Assembly: GCF_032854445.1 (NCBI RefSeq)
Contig: NC_088304.1
Coordinates: 32,606,810 to 32,670,809 of the forward strand
Reading direction: 5' to 3'
Source of the DNA: Liolophura sinensis
Lineage: Eukaryota > Mollusca > Polyplacophora > Chitonida > Chitonidae
Length of the DNA stretch: 64,000 nucleotides
Below are positions 31,661 to 42,232 of the stretch, in pieces; the first letter of the stretch is position 1, and every line of letters begins with the position of its first letter. Under the pieces are notes generated by a model. That model did not search any database and was not told the DNA's origin. It saw only the letters and a list, made by a program, of their open reading frames with translations. The position numbers and the translations under genes were made by a program.

Positions 31661-32335
31661 CGCCCGATGGTTTCTGTTGTACAAGCCACTGGCATCATAG
31701 CCCTGTGGATGGCGTCATAGCCCTGTGGATGGCGCCATAGCCCTGTGGATGGCGTCATAGCCCTGTGGATGGCGTCATAGATATTACCAGTTTTGTTTCC
31801 CCAGTGCTGTCTGTATGGTCGTCCGCACTTTTTAAATTCACCAAGAAACACCCAATTGGCCTACTGCAACTCTTCTTCTAGCCACCGTTGTCCCTTTGTG
31901 TAAACTTATTGATTTAAGGTGAATGATTGCACCTGATTCCTGCTCAAACTAGAAGAAGCGCAGAAATCCAAGGTCCGTCGTTGATGTCAATACAAGCCCT
32001 CTTTGCTACGAACTCAGCTGTGTTGTTAGAATTACACACAACGCTGATAGCACCTCCCTAACTGTTCGGCTTCAATTGGCTTGTGCTGTTACAATCATAT
32101 AAAGCCTGTCGACGTATCGCACCTCTTGGTCATCACCGGTAGCGCAGTAATTCTTGATTTCGTCCTCGGTGATGGAATGGGTATAGAAATATGTCACTTT
32201 GAAAAAGTTCGCCCGACAAGCGAGTAGCTGCTGATAGGCTTGGTCAATCGACGACGGACAGGTGGCATTCACCAACCGAGGAGCCGCCAGCGACTGGGCA
32301 ACGGCGATGAGAGTCAGAAGAGTCTTGTATCCCAT
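31600..32335 (-). pseudogene. Pseudogene B, copy 1: broken paralogue of gene A
   Basis: Begins MGYKTLLTLIAVAQSLA with a signal peptide like gene A and aligns with it through LLACRANFFKVTYF and IKNYCATGDDQEVR. The cysteine matching C74 is Tyr. Frameshift near 32100, after which VVCNSNNTAEFVAKRACI matches gene A in another frame. A stop precedes a block resembling GQRW-EEE, and CGRPYRQHWGNKTGNIYDAIHRAM corresponds to gene A residues 180-202. A 20-bp minisatellite (31696-31775) has grown inside this last part. Clearly not functional as written. Confidence 0.82.
31696..31775. repeat. 20-bp minisatellite inside pseudogene B
   Basis: Four units of CATAGCCCTGTGGATGGCGT with one variant (GGCGCC). 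They derive from the DAIHRA codons; 20 bp is not a multiple of three, so the expansion shifts the frame. Confidence 0.9.
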
Positions 32336-32430
32336 TGCGAACCTCACTGAAAAACTTAGGGTATCTAGTATCTGACTTGTCACGTTTAATATTGATCGAC
32401 CATAGCCTGTATCGCTTCTCTCGATGTCTC

Positions 32431-32440
32431 GGCTTTTATG
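32431..32440 (-). promoter_or_regulatory. TATA-like element upstream of pseudogene B
   Basis: Minus strand CATAAAAGCC about 100 bp upstream of the ATG at 32335, a counterpart of the gene A element. Suggestive only. Confidence 0.3.
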
Positions 32441-33141
32441 AAAATCACTGCAGAAAAAAGACTGTCCTTAAAAAGGATACATGGGAAAGCATCTTTTTGA
32501 GTCCCCGATACTTCTGCAGTGTATTATCGGTGTAAGCTACATCTGAAAAGGGACTAAAGAGTCATGATGAATGAATATCCCCTGTGTGTTAAGACCGGAT
32601 GTGTCTCCTCATGTGTCGACTTTCAAATACCGTTGTGCCCCTCGTAATAGCACCATTAAAACACCTGCGCCCAGTTGTTCGAAAGTGCATTAGCTAATAC
32701 TGGTTTTATGTTATATTTTGTATTTAAAAATTTAGCCTAACTCACCAGCCCATACAGGTGTCCAAACTTGAATCAGAGCATATAACGGCCACCGAATTAG
32801 TTCATATTTAAAATACCGCTACCGGGTACACCATTATATTGAGGCTAAGTACAAAATTTACTATTTGGCTTAAAGGTAAATCTTTTGAACAACCTAGCCC
32901 TGGAGTTAAGAATAAACATGCATGAAGAGCCGAATGCACCGCTATGGAAAGTGTAAGAACACGTTACGGTTAAATACCAGATTAACGTAAAGCCCAAAGA
33001 GAAACGGTCAGTGGTGTGACAAAACGTTTTATAAGCGTGTAACGACAAAAACAACAATATGCACAACCTTAAAAAACAAGGGCAGATTAGTAAATCATAC
33101 AATCAGGTCAATATTGTTGAGTGTTTTTTTTTTTTGTAAAT
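32441..33141. other. No gene recognised; end of copy 1
   Basis: AT-rich with a poly-T run at about 33123-33136 just before the copy 2 start. The equivalent part of copy 2 lies outside the window. Confidence 0.5.
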
Positions 33142-33514
33142 CTTAACGAGACATATTGGGCTTTTGAATCATTTGGTGTTTATTGTTTACTTTATTCGGG
33201 GTCTTCTTGTAACATAATATAACTAGTTTGTATCATGTATCTATTTCAGCTTGTGATTGACAGCTGTCATTTGATATACCTTAACTCGCCATGTATACAG
33301 TAGGTGATGCTACTAATATGTTCTATGTTGTTTATGCTATTCTTTTCGTTCTTTTTTCTTTAAAACAATTATTGTCATGATAAACGGCTTTACTTTTTCT
33401 GATGGTTTTTTCTTCTTCTGAATTTTACTTACATCTCCCCACGGGATAACGTAGCAATCTTAGACTTAAGTCAAAATATCAATTAACTTTATAAATGTTA
33501 TTTCTTACGTAACA

Positions 33515-34730
33515 AGGTCAAAATATTGCTTGACGGCATAAATTCTGGGTAAGTTATTGTACAACAAATTTCAGCCAAAATTACAGAAAGAGATATACCG
33601 AATTTAATGATTGAAATTTTGACTTGAGCCTAAGGTTGCTTCGTGATCCCGGCGCCAGGACTGTTATTTAAAATAATTGTTTAGCACGATAATGGTAGAA
33701 AACATGAAGCAGAAAAATGTATAATGCATGTTGAATTTGAAGATGAATTTTTTATTGCATTCTTTATAGCGTTCAGAACCTGTTGATTCTTTTCCAGTCT
33801 GCAGTATACAAGTGTGTACCTAAATGTGTTAATAAATCTCATTTATTCCCATGTTGGTCTGGTACTAAACTGTTATTTTTCTTTTGTATAAAATTGCAAA
33901 CCACAACTTCAATTTACTGACACAGTTCATCACCATAAGACTTGGGTTACACGATTGTCTGTTAAACATTACGCACCGCTGAATTAAGTACTTCTGTACT
34001 CCATTTAGAAGTCCTAATTCTGCATATCCAAAAACAATGACAGTCTTTAGAGATAACAGTCACCAACGTTCAGTCCTCCGGTGGACCCAACCTGAATCTG
34101 TAATCCGCATTCATAAACAGACGCGCGTCAAAAAATTTCAAATGGTATTAATATCCCGCAGGTAACCGTGGATGCACACGTAGGCAGGAAGTGCGTGAGG
34201 TAGATCCTACTAGGATTTGCGCAGTTCAAAGCCAGTACCCACGAATGTCAGATGATTGGCATTGTCTCACATGTATAATGAGTGCACATAGCCATATAGC
34301 AGGTAAACAGCCTATTCTATATTTTTTAGGGAGTGTTTAGGAATTTTCCGTTCCTTGAATATCCGGGTCCATATAGATACACACTATTATAGCACGGCTG
34401 GAAAACCTGTACAACATAAAAAATGGAGACAATTATGATAAACAATAGAAAACTGCATATGACAACTGACACGTGCTCCGGATTTTATTAAGTCGCTAAA
34501 CACTACTGTCATTGTGCACTGAAGGATTGTTTCAAAGGCAGACTTTACAAATCAGGTCATTTATTTGTTTGTTCACAAGTACTTTATTGGGGCTAAATAA
34601 ATGAGGATATGTTGACAGGGCACATGCCTGCCTTTGTCAAAATAGTATGACACAAACATTAAGTAACACGCATCTAATGCACCTTGAATTTGAAGATGGC
34701 TGATTTACCCTATACTGTACAGCTTCAACA
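33515..34730. other. Copy 2-specific DNA, about 1.2 kb, nothing recognised
   Basis: Copy 1 runs directly from TTTCTTACGTAAC to ACACTTGTACC near 380. The extra DNA here is AT-rich and shows no open frame of note, no inverted ends and no repeats I can name. It may be a deletion in copy 1 or an insertion here. Confidence 0.6.
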
Positions 34731-35786
34731 TACTTGTACCTCGTGCCTGTTCTCCAGTACTACATGATGGCCTGATAAACATTAAGCAGCGCTGGCCTAT
34801 TTAACCGCCATATTGGACATACCAGAAAATGTAGACAATTTTTCATCTTCAGGATTGCTTATTCGATTACCTTGAAATTTGATATGCACATAAAATGGGG
34901 ACAGACGGTCAAGTGACCAAAACCATTGCAGCTATGAAGCTAAAATTTGGTGTCGCTAAGACCAATGTGTGGTCTTACTTTTAGCGGAAAAAAACTGGTG
35001 ATAAACTGAAAAGACACGGGATTTCAACAACAGCAAATTAAGTGATATCGCATGTACTTTTAATCTGTGCTTAATAGTTTGGACGCTTTTCCAGAAAGCT
35101 GCAAATTACAACTGCTATTCATTACCAAATCACATTTGTTACGCAGTGAAATATAAAACTTTTACTCACCGCTGACATATTTAGCTTCCATGTTGGAGAT
35201 GTAAGGGGAATTCTTCTTCTATTATTCTCCATTATCTGCTATAATTCCGGGTGGAGCACATTCTACCTGTCACACATAAGAAAACATGTAGACGTCCCAT
35301 TACAAGGCAACAAATGGAAAGCCACTCAGACTTGAGAAGACTTGTATCAAAAATGCCTCTTTCATTATAGCGCTGTCTGGTGGTCGTCAGGTAACGCGAT
35401 ATAATACGAGGTTTTCTTGTATTTTATCATCAACACTAAGAATAACGACATCGACTACGACTATCCCTTCTTCCCCTAAATCTAGCTGTACGTGGCAGCT
35501 AAAACATCGTACCAGTTGCCAGCTATCATACCCTAGTCGCTGTTTTGGTTTTACTCCCTATGTTGTAAGTCTTTCACTATCCTCTAAAGGTGGTCACTGA
35601 CAAGATGTTCTGCTGAGAAAATATTTATTTATCTATTTAATTGTTACTTAACCAACAAAAAAAATTTACCCAGTCGATAGCGGTCATTTTGATGGGTGAA
35701 GGAAACCGCAGTGGCTGGCGTAAACCTCCGGTCTTCGTGGGTTGTCTCCCCTTGTAGTCACCATGCAAGGCTCCACAAAAAGTGAG
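34731..35786. other. No gene recognised (matches 385-1609)
   Basis: Collinear with copy 1 except that about 230-240 bp of copy 1 (845-1085) is missing at about 35220. Confidence 0.5.
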
Positions 35787-36043
35787 ATTTATTTATTTCT
35801 TTATATATTTGATTGCTTTACGCCGTACTCAAGAACATATCACTTATTCGACGGCGGCAAGCATTATGGTGGGAGGAAATCGGGCTGAGCCCGGGAGAAA
35901 CCCATGACCATCCGCAGGCTGCTGAAAGACCTTCCCAGGTACTGTCGGAGAAGAAGCCAGCATAAGCTGAACTTGAACTCACGGCGACCGCGTTGGTGAG
36001 AGGCTCCTGGGTCATTGCGCCGCGCTGGCGTGCTAGCCCCTCA
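35787..36043 (-). mobile_element. tRNA-derived SINE, type A (diverged), copy 2
   Basis: Counterpart of 1610-1867, with the same tail, core and decayed head; the poly-C next to the head is shorter and ends in CACCCG. Confidence 0.8.
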
Positions 36044-37202
36044 TCCCCCCCCCCCCACCCGACACACACACAATGAGAGTGGGGAAATCTACAAAAACCA
36101 AAAAATGGTCAATTTACATATAGAAATAAGGTATGTTTCATTCCCTATTGTTCAGTTTTAAGAAATATTGATGTGTACTCATTCATTCTACATTTCACCC
36201 ATTTCACTAACGTGGAAATCAGTTTCTTCTCGTGTGCTGTTCTCAACATTTCAAAGCTGTACGCTACAGAAACATTTCGTTCAGTCCTTCGATTTCATAT
36301 GAGTTGGCTATATTCGTCAATAATAAAGACCATAACGTCACCATTACCACGAATGTACCTGTCTCATCGAAAGCAAGCCATATTTCCTTAACCGTTATTT
36401 TCGATACGAGTCGGCCGCAATCGGCATCGTCTGGAAAAAGATAAACTCATGGACTGAAAGCAAGACGATTACACCACTGGGACATAAATTTTTGTTTTGG
36501 ATATGAACAGTAGGTAGTATCAGCAAAGACTTTAAGTTTTTCGGAAAAACTGCCGCTTCAGCACTAGCAACGGAGAGGAGTGATTCGAAAATGGCGGTTT
36601 GCCAAGTTAAGATGCTAGAAACGAGTTCCAGATTAGTGAAAGTAACCATTCCAAGTGGCTCGTGTGAAAGCTGAGCTGGCAACATGGATAACCAATTTCA
36701 GACCTACTTTACATATCGTTAATGCGTTTTGTTTACTTTCATGAGTTTTAAATGCACAACTAAACTCAGGTTGCAATTATACCTGAGTTGCAAAATTACT
36801 AAGAACTACTTCGGCCACACCACGGATTGCCTGTGTGTATTTGTGGGTCACGTGACTATAATAACCATGCCACGTAAGCATGGGAATGCCGGCATAATCA
36901 CTTTCGGTGCGTCGAGTTTCTTGACACATATACGCATGCTTGAAATCTACTGCTAAGGATGTAAAAATGTTTTTGACGACAAAACCACAGGTGTGGCAAT
37001 TTGCCGCCTAATGGAGGACCAGCAAACTGACTCTGTCGCAATTCGCAGCCTGATGGATAATCACACAACGGACACAGTTTACACAATGTTGTTCCCGGGT
37101 GTTATTCGTAAACAAGGGTTAGAACATAAATGGATGATAATGAATGTACAAGTTATAGAGGGTATGGAATAGCTTAGGAAAAGTATTCCTCACGTTAAAC
37201 CG
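36044..37202. other. No gene recognised (matches 1868-3033)
   Basis: Same as copy 1 with scattered differences; short frames such as 36395-36685 minus are not assignable. Confidence 0.5.
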
Positions 37203-37282
37203 ACAAAAATCCGCAGATTGCTGACAGGTTCTCGGTCATTGCTCCGCCCTGGCACACTAACAACCTCCGCCACGGAAGCCCC
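37203..37282 (-). mobile_element. SINE type A fragment, copy 2
   Basis: Same truncated head half as 3034-3112. Confidence 0.55.
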
Positions 37283-37289
37283 AGCACAA

Positions 37290-37650
37290 TTATTCTTCTC
37301 GTGAATAGTAGCTTAGCACACGTATCCATGAACCTCTCATGAACACAAGATTTGCTCAAGTATTCCTGTCGTTGATATAACTTAGCACAATTATTCCTCA
37401 CGCGAATAGTAGCTATGCACACATATTCTTCCTGTGAATAGTAGCTGAGCACGTATACACGGGCCTTGTAGCTTAGCTGGATAGTAGCTTAGCTCAAGCA
37501 TTCCTCTCGTGAATAGTAGTTTATCCCAATTTTTCATTTCGTGAATAGCACACATATTTCTCTCGTGAATAGTGGCTTAGCACACATAATCCTCTCGTGA
37601 ATAGTAGCTTAGCACATACATTCCTCTCGTGAGCATTAGTATAGCACAAT
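37290..37650. repeat. About 31-bp minisatellite, copy 2
   Basis: ATTCCTCTCGTGAATAGTAG-type units as in copy 1, followed by one AATAATGACAATAGAAATAA block instead of two. Confidence 0.8.
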
Positions 37651-38424
37651 AATGACAATAGAAATAATAATATGATATGATTATAAAACAAAGTATAAAA
37701 AACAAGTAAAATATAAGAACCTGCTATGATATCCAGCGCGGTATCAAGTGTCATAAATAGTGCAAAAGAGAATCTGGCTGCAAGCTTTCTGAAGTGCACA
37801 AAAACCTCCGTGGTATAAGATCGGTAAGCCGACCCCTAGATCTCTAAAATGACCCCTCAGTCTCACGTGCAACAGCAACAAGCACAACAGTACAATGTTG
37901 AGATTGACTGATTGATTGATGTTGAATCGTTAGACCTCATAACTGCAGCCAACCCCTCTGACGCCCCTACAATGTCGAGAATTTAAAACGCTCTTTTCTC
38001 ACCATTCATATTGCCGACGACATATCGTGACCAGAAAAAATGAAAGCGATTGTTTCTTTGCCTGTGGCAGTCCTACATAAATGTACTAGTTCATTTAACA
38101 CATGAAAACTTAATAATTTCTAAAGTTGAATGTCCCAATGGCATCTTTTCTGAGCGACTTTTATTTTGATAAAGTTATAAGTTAGTCTAGCTATGCACTC
38201 TAGTCTAGCTAGTGCAGGGAAAACACAACTGAAAATGTGTATGTGGAAATATACAAGCGGGTCGACACGCAACACGAGAAAGATCAAATCACTTGTGTGG
38301 ACAAGACTTTGCTGTGCTTTACGCAAATACATAGAAAGATACATATAAAAAAGATGCAAAACTGACATTGCCATATTCTGAAACCGAATAGGTGCCCACA
38401 AAACCGACATTGCCATAACCTAGG
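37651..38424. other. No gene recognised (matches 3757-4545)
   Basis: Collinear with copy 1 up to ACATTGCCATAACCTAGGT, where copy 2 departs. Confidence 0.5.
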
Positions 38425-39420
38425 TCCCAATGGTAGACCACGAAACCGACATAAAGGCCTACGTGGGCCACACGTGGGTTGCTGGCAGACCGTCTCACAC
38501 ATGACCGTATACGAAGACAACATGGATTGGACTTCACAGCGACAACACTGATGAAAGGCATTTGATAAATATGCTGTAAGCAGGTTCAGAGATATGGCTG
38601 TCATACGAATGGGGACAGACAGACAGACTGACGGACGGAAGGACAGACAGACAGACAGGCAGACAAGGCCATGACAATATTCCATAGCCTGATTTCAGCA
38701 CACCCACTAGCGGATGATGCTCACCGACTGTCTCCGTGTGTCTTACAACGGTTTCTTCTCACGCCAACTTTAATTCAAAAGGGATAGCTTCAGTTTTGAA
38801 AATGTAAACTAACGTTACATGGGTAACAATATACCTAAAAATGCCGAACAAGACGTGCACATATCTCGCCCTTTAACACTTGTTACATCCCTTTGTATTC
38901 GTCGTTATTACTACAATAAGCTAGTGTGTTAAGCGCATTCAGCAAATGGCTTATACACAAGTGTCTTATTTTAAGCTTTAAAATAAGTGCAAATCTCTTG
39001 TGTACGCATGCTTCTTGTAATGCACTTGGCGTCCCGAATCTCAATCCCTCAACATCTTAACGGTGTCTATTTCCGCTAGACCCTGGGATAGGGATAACAT
39101 ATGCATTGTGTTGAATTTGTCATAAATTGTCTTATTTTTCCTAAGCTTAGATTTGTATTTAAACACCAGTTTTGTCACGAACATCTAAGACAACTCTATG
39201 CATCAAACTAAAACTTCCTAAAGTAAGACTCATGTGGTCCAGGCTGTGTTTAAATCCAAACGGTGTTCACTGTAAAGGGGAAAAACCTCCCATCAACTTA
39301 GTACAGTTGGTGTTTAAAGTGTTGTTTAACAACCTGGCGGGTATTATAATCGCCGGAATAGCTGTCAGAGTGTTATTTTTAATGCAAAAATGGAATAACT
39401 CAGCGGCCCGCGTGGTAAGG
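38425..39420. other. Copy 2-specific DNA, about 1.0 kb, with GACA repeat
   Basis: Absent from copy 1 (junction near 4545). Includes a GACAGACA/GACGGACG microsatellite (about 38618-38665) that makes artificial Cys/Ser-rich frames, and a Penelope RT scrap. The rest is unassigned. Confidence 0.7.
38772..38895 (+). mobile_element. Diverged Penelope RT C-terminal scrap
   Basis: AAAGGGATAGCTTCAGTTTT and GGTAACAATATACCTAAAAATG translate in pieces to RDSFSF and GNNIPKN, then VHISRPL, parallel to RDNFNF, DSNIPKG and VYISRLV in the element at 8945-11660. Contains a stop. Confidence 0.5.
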
Positions 39421-40655
39421 AACTCGTACATTTCTGTTTCGGTCATGTTAAAGACAAACGTATCTGAGAATCGACCGTGATTACTTGTATCTAGTACACG
39501 ATCGAGGCGTTAACCTCAAAATATTGCGTCATAGACGTTACTTGTTTATGTTAAGACGTTCAGACTAAGAGTTTGTGTTCATTGAAACATCAGTTAAAAT
39601 AGCCAGCTGGAAAGCATATATTTAGTACAAGACTGAGGTGGCCTAGAAAATAAGCCCAGTACTAGACTAAGTTGGTTCAGTCGATTGTGTGGACAGGCAT
39701 CGGGTAACACGCACACAAAAGATGTTATTCTTCAGATATCTGCCACTTGATATTAGTTTATACATGGATGTAAGCAACTGTATTGGTGGCCTGTCTGAAG
39801 TAATACAGTGTTGCAAATCTGTGTGTAAGCTGTTTAACTTGCCTGGTGAGTACGGAGGTGCAAAGGTTGTCTCCTGGCACCGTTTCGATGAATAAACCTG
39901 TTACAGTTGGGTCAGGTCTTTTCTCCATAGAGCCTGGTTCGTGTTACACTCACATTTAAGCTAGGTTAAAATGTGACTTAAGCATATTACAGTTTCGTGA
40001 TCCTGGGACTTATTTATTTATTGTCTCGAGATTATAAGAAAAATTCAAACACATCTGCAATTAATATGTTTTGCTTAAAACATCTGCACTGAATCTCTTC
40101 TACCGAAGTACTGACTACAATTTAAGTTCTTTACTGTTCTGAGTTTGGTTTTTAAGTACATGCCATTAATGACTTCAGTTTCGTGATAAATACGAGCTCT
40201 GCAGGTTATTGAGTGAGAGCTTTATTAATCCTCATATCGCATCCGGGCACAGTATGAAGGTCACTGACACCATATATTTCCGTAACCTATCACTGAGTAA
40301 CCATGTAACGAATTTATCCTGCAAAACCCCATCAATTCATTGCAGAAGACCTATGTACAGGTGAATCGATTCAGCGATGTGACAACAACGATGTGAGATA
40401 ACGTACTCAGCTGACACAAATGAAGGTCGTATACAGGATTCGAAGATATTCACGTCCCACACGTGTTCGTTGCTTTCCAATGAAAAGCGGAGTATTTTGT
40501 CTGATGCGGGATTTTGTCTGACAGCCATCTTGTAAGTATGATTGAGATCATCCCGTTAACGTTTACTAAAACTTGTTTGCCTGTGTGACAGGTCAGGTAA
40601 CATTTTTGTGATTGTATGGACATGCAAATAGCATTTTGTTAATGCAAGGGGGAGC
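39421..40655. other. No gene recognised; contains the empty site of the pogo-like element
   Basis: Matches 4560-5433 and 8742-8936. The join CACGTCCCACACGTG (about 40452-40466) is where copy 1 holds the 3.3-kb transposon. About 130 bp near 39835-39975 is not in copy 1. A short frame 39689-39895 is unassigned. Confidence 0.6.
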
Positions 40656-41880
40656 ACAGTTTTTTATTTGCAAGAATTACTATTATCAAATTCTTGTTCA
40701 AGAGCTATGTACATCTACAAAAACATCCACCTATTCTTCTACTACATCTGGAGGAACTACGTAATAAACACAAAACCTTTCTTAAAGAAAGGCGCCTAAA
40801 TATACCTACCCGTCATACAGAAATACCTCAACTTTACTGGATTCCTAAAATGCATAAATCCCTATGTAAGGCTCGACTTATTGCGGGTTCAAGAAGTTGT
40901 ACCACCAAACTCATTTTAACCCTTCTTAAGACAGCGTTACAAGAAGTAAAGTCATTTTGGAATAAGTATTGTTGTGCCATAACAAAAAATTCAGGTGTCA
41001 ACTGCATGTGGATTCTTAACAACTCCAAACGTCTTACAGAAGAACTTGATGCTCATTATGCCTTTACCGTACAAAGACGTATCCACCTGGCATTTCTGTA
41101 CTCTCTGTACTAAAATTCCTCACAAAGATCTTATTGAAAGAATATCGTCGTTAATTGTCTCGGTATTTACAGGTTACCGTTACATTAACGTCAGAAGCTA
41201 TAAGGTTTTCTTTAGTTCTGCTAATTATAAAGGTTACCACTCATGGGATGTTACATTATTTATTGAATTACTTGAATTTCTTATTAATAACATCTACGTG
41301 AAATTCGGGGATACCATTTACCAACAGTGAATAGGTATTCCAATGGGTACCAATTGTGCGCCTCTTTAGGCAGACCTATACCTTTTTTCATACGAATATG
41401 ACTATATGCAGAAATTACTTAAAAGTAATAACTTTAAAGCTCGATCATTTTCATTTACCAAGCGGTAAATTGATGATCTACTTGCGTTAAATAACCCCAG
41501 TATTGCTGAAGCGGTGTAGGAAATCTATCCGCCTTCACTGGATTTAAAAGAGACAACAGATAGTCCTGATGGTACATTTTATTTGGATCTATTTTTGTAC
41601 AAAGATGAACAAGGTCTCCTTTCACGCCGCCTTTACGAGAAAAGGGATGATTTCAATTTTGATATTGTAAATTATCCTTATTTGGATAGCAATATACCAA
41701 GGGTCGTGCATATGGCGTATACATATCTCGCCTTGTAGCATGTCAGATCTTGCGTTAATTATGATGACTTTAATCTGCGTCACAAGTTGTTAGTTCAAAA
41801 ACTAGTTTGTCAAGGATACTCCATCAAACGCCTTCACTGTAAGTTTCTCAAATTTCTCAAATGCAAGTGCCCCCCCCCTG
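40656..41880 (+). pseudogene. Penelope-like element RT remnant, copy 2 (internal deletion)
   Basis: Begins at TTTATTTGCAAGAATTACTA, equivalent to about 10463 in copy 1. The GIY-YIG-like part and N-terminal RT region (about 1.5 kb) are missing, with the 5' flank joined directly at GGGGGAGCACAG. Retains YWIPKMHKS, then GIPMGTNCAPL followed by TAG, and FNFDIVNYPYLDSNIP. The position of the YxDD tyrosine reads AAATTGATGAT, so it is changed. More broken than copy 1. Confidence 0.8.
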
Positions 41881-42232
41881 CATTAATTACATCTGTATGA
41901 TGCCTTTATGAACAGTTGCAATCAAAGCGCGAGTGAGATACCTTGTTTAATTGTCATTTGACCTGGAACTCATTCATGGACTAGGAATTTGAACTTTGAT
42001 ATGAAATTCATGCCTGGAATATCCACTATCTGCCCGGCATCATTGAAAACTGATGACCGCTTCTCTCTTGTGTGTTACCGGTTTATTTTCCTATTTGTAT
42101 AATTTCTTACATATCTTTGTCTTTGGGAGCTAATGTTAAACGTTGTTTTGGAAATGGATCTTGCGATTATCGACTTGGAACGCCCTTTACGGATTACGAA
42201 TGGTATACGAATATCGGATATGACGCTTATAT
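41881..42232 (+). mobile_element. Penelope-like 3' tail, copy 2
   Basis: Same tail as 11661-12012, ending at GACGCTTATATG before TTTCGGTGATC, which supports that point as the 3' end. Confidence 0.65.

Larger units (their letters stand above)
1..33141 (+). repeat. Tandem segmental unit, copy 1
   Basis: The first bases of the window (TCTTAACGAGACATATTGG) recur at 33142 and the order of features then repeats to the window end. Copy 1 carries the pogo-like element, the longer Penelope element and about 13 satellite monomers. Because homology begins at base 1, the true unit boundary and the copy number outside the window are unknown. A true tandem duplication and two haplotypes joined by the assembler both fit what is seen. 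Confidence 0.95.

Noticed and set aside
33100-33160. Assembly gap or foreign junction between the copies
   Set aside because: No Ns and no odd sequence, only a poly-T run; the join cannot be judged from sequence alone, so it is treated under the duplication finding.
38284-38685. Cys/Ser-rich protein frame
   Set aside because: Produced by a GACA/GACG microsatellite read on the minus strand.
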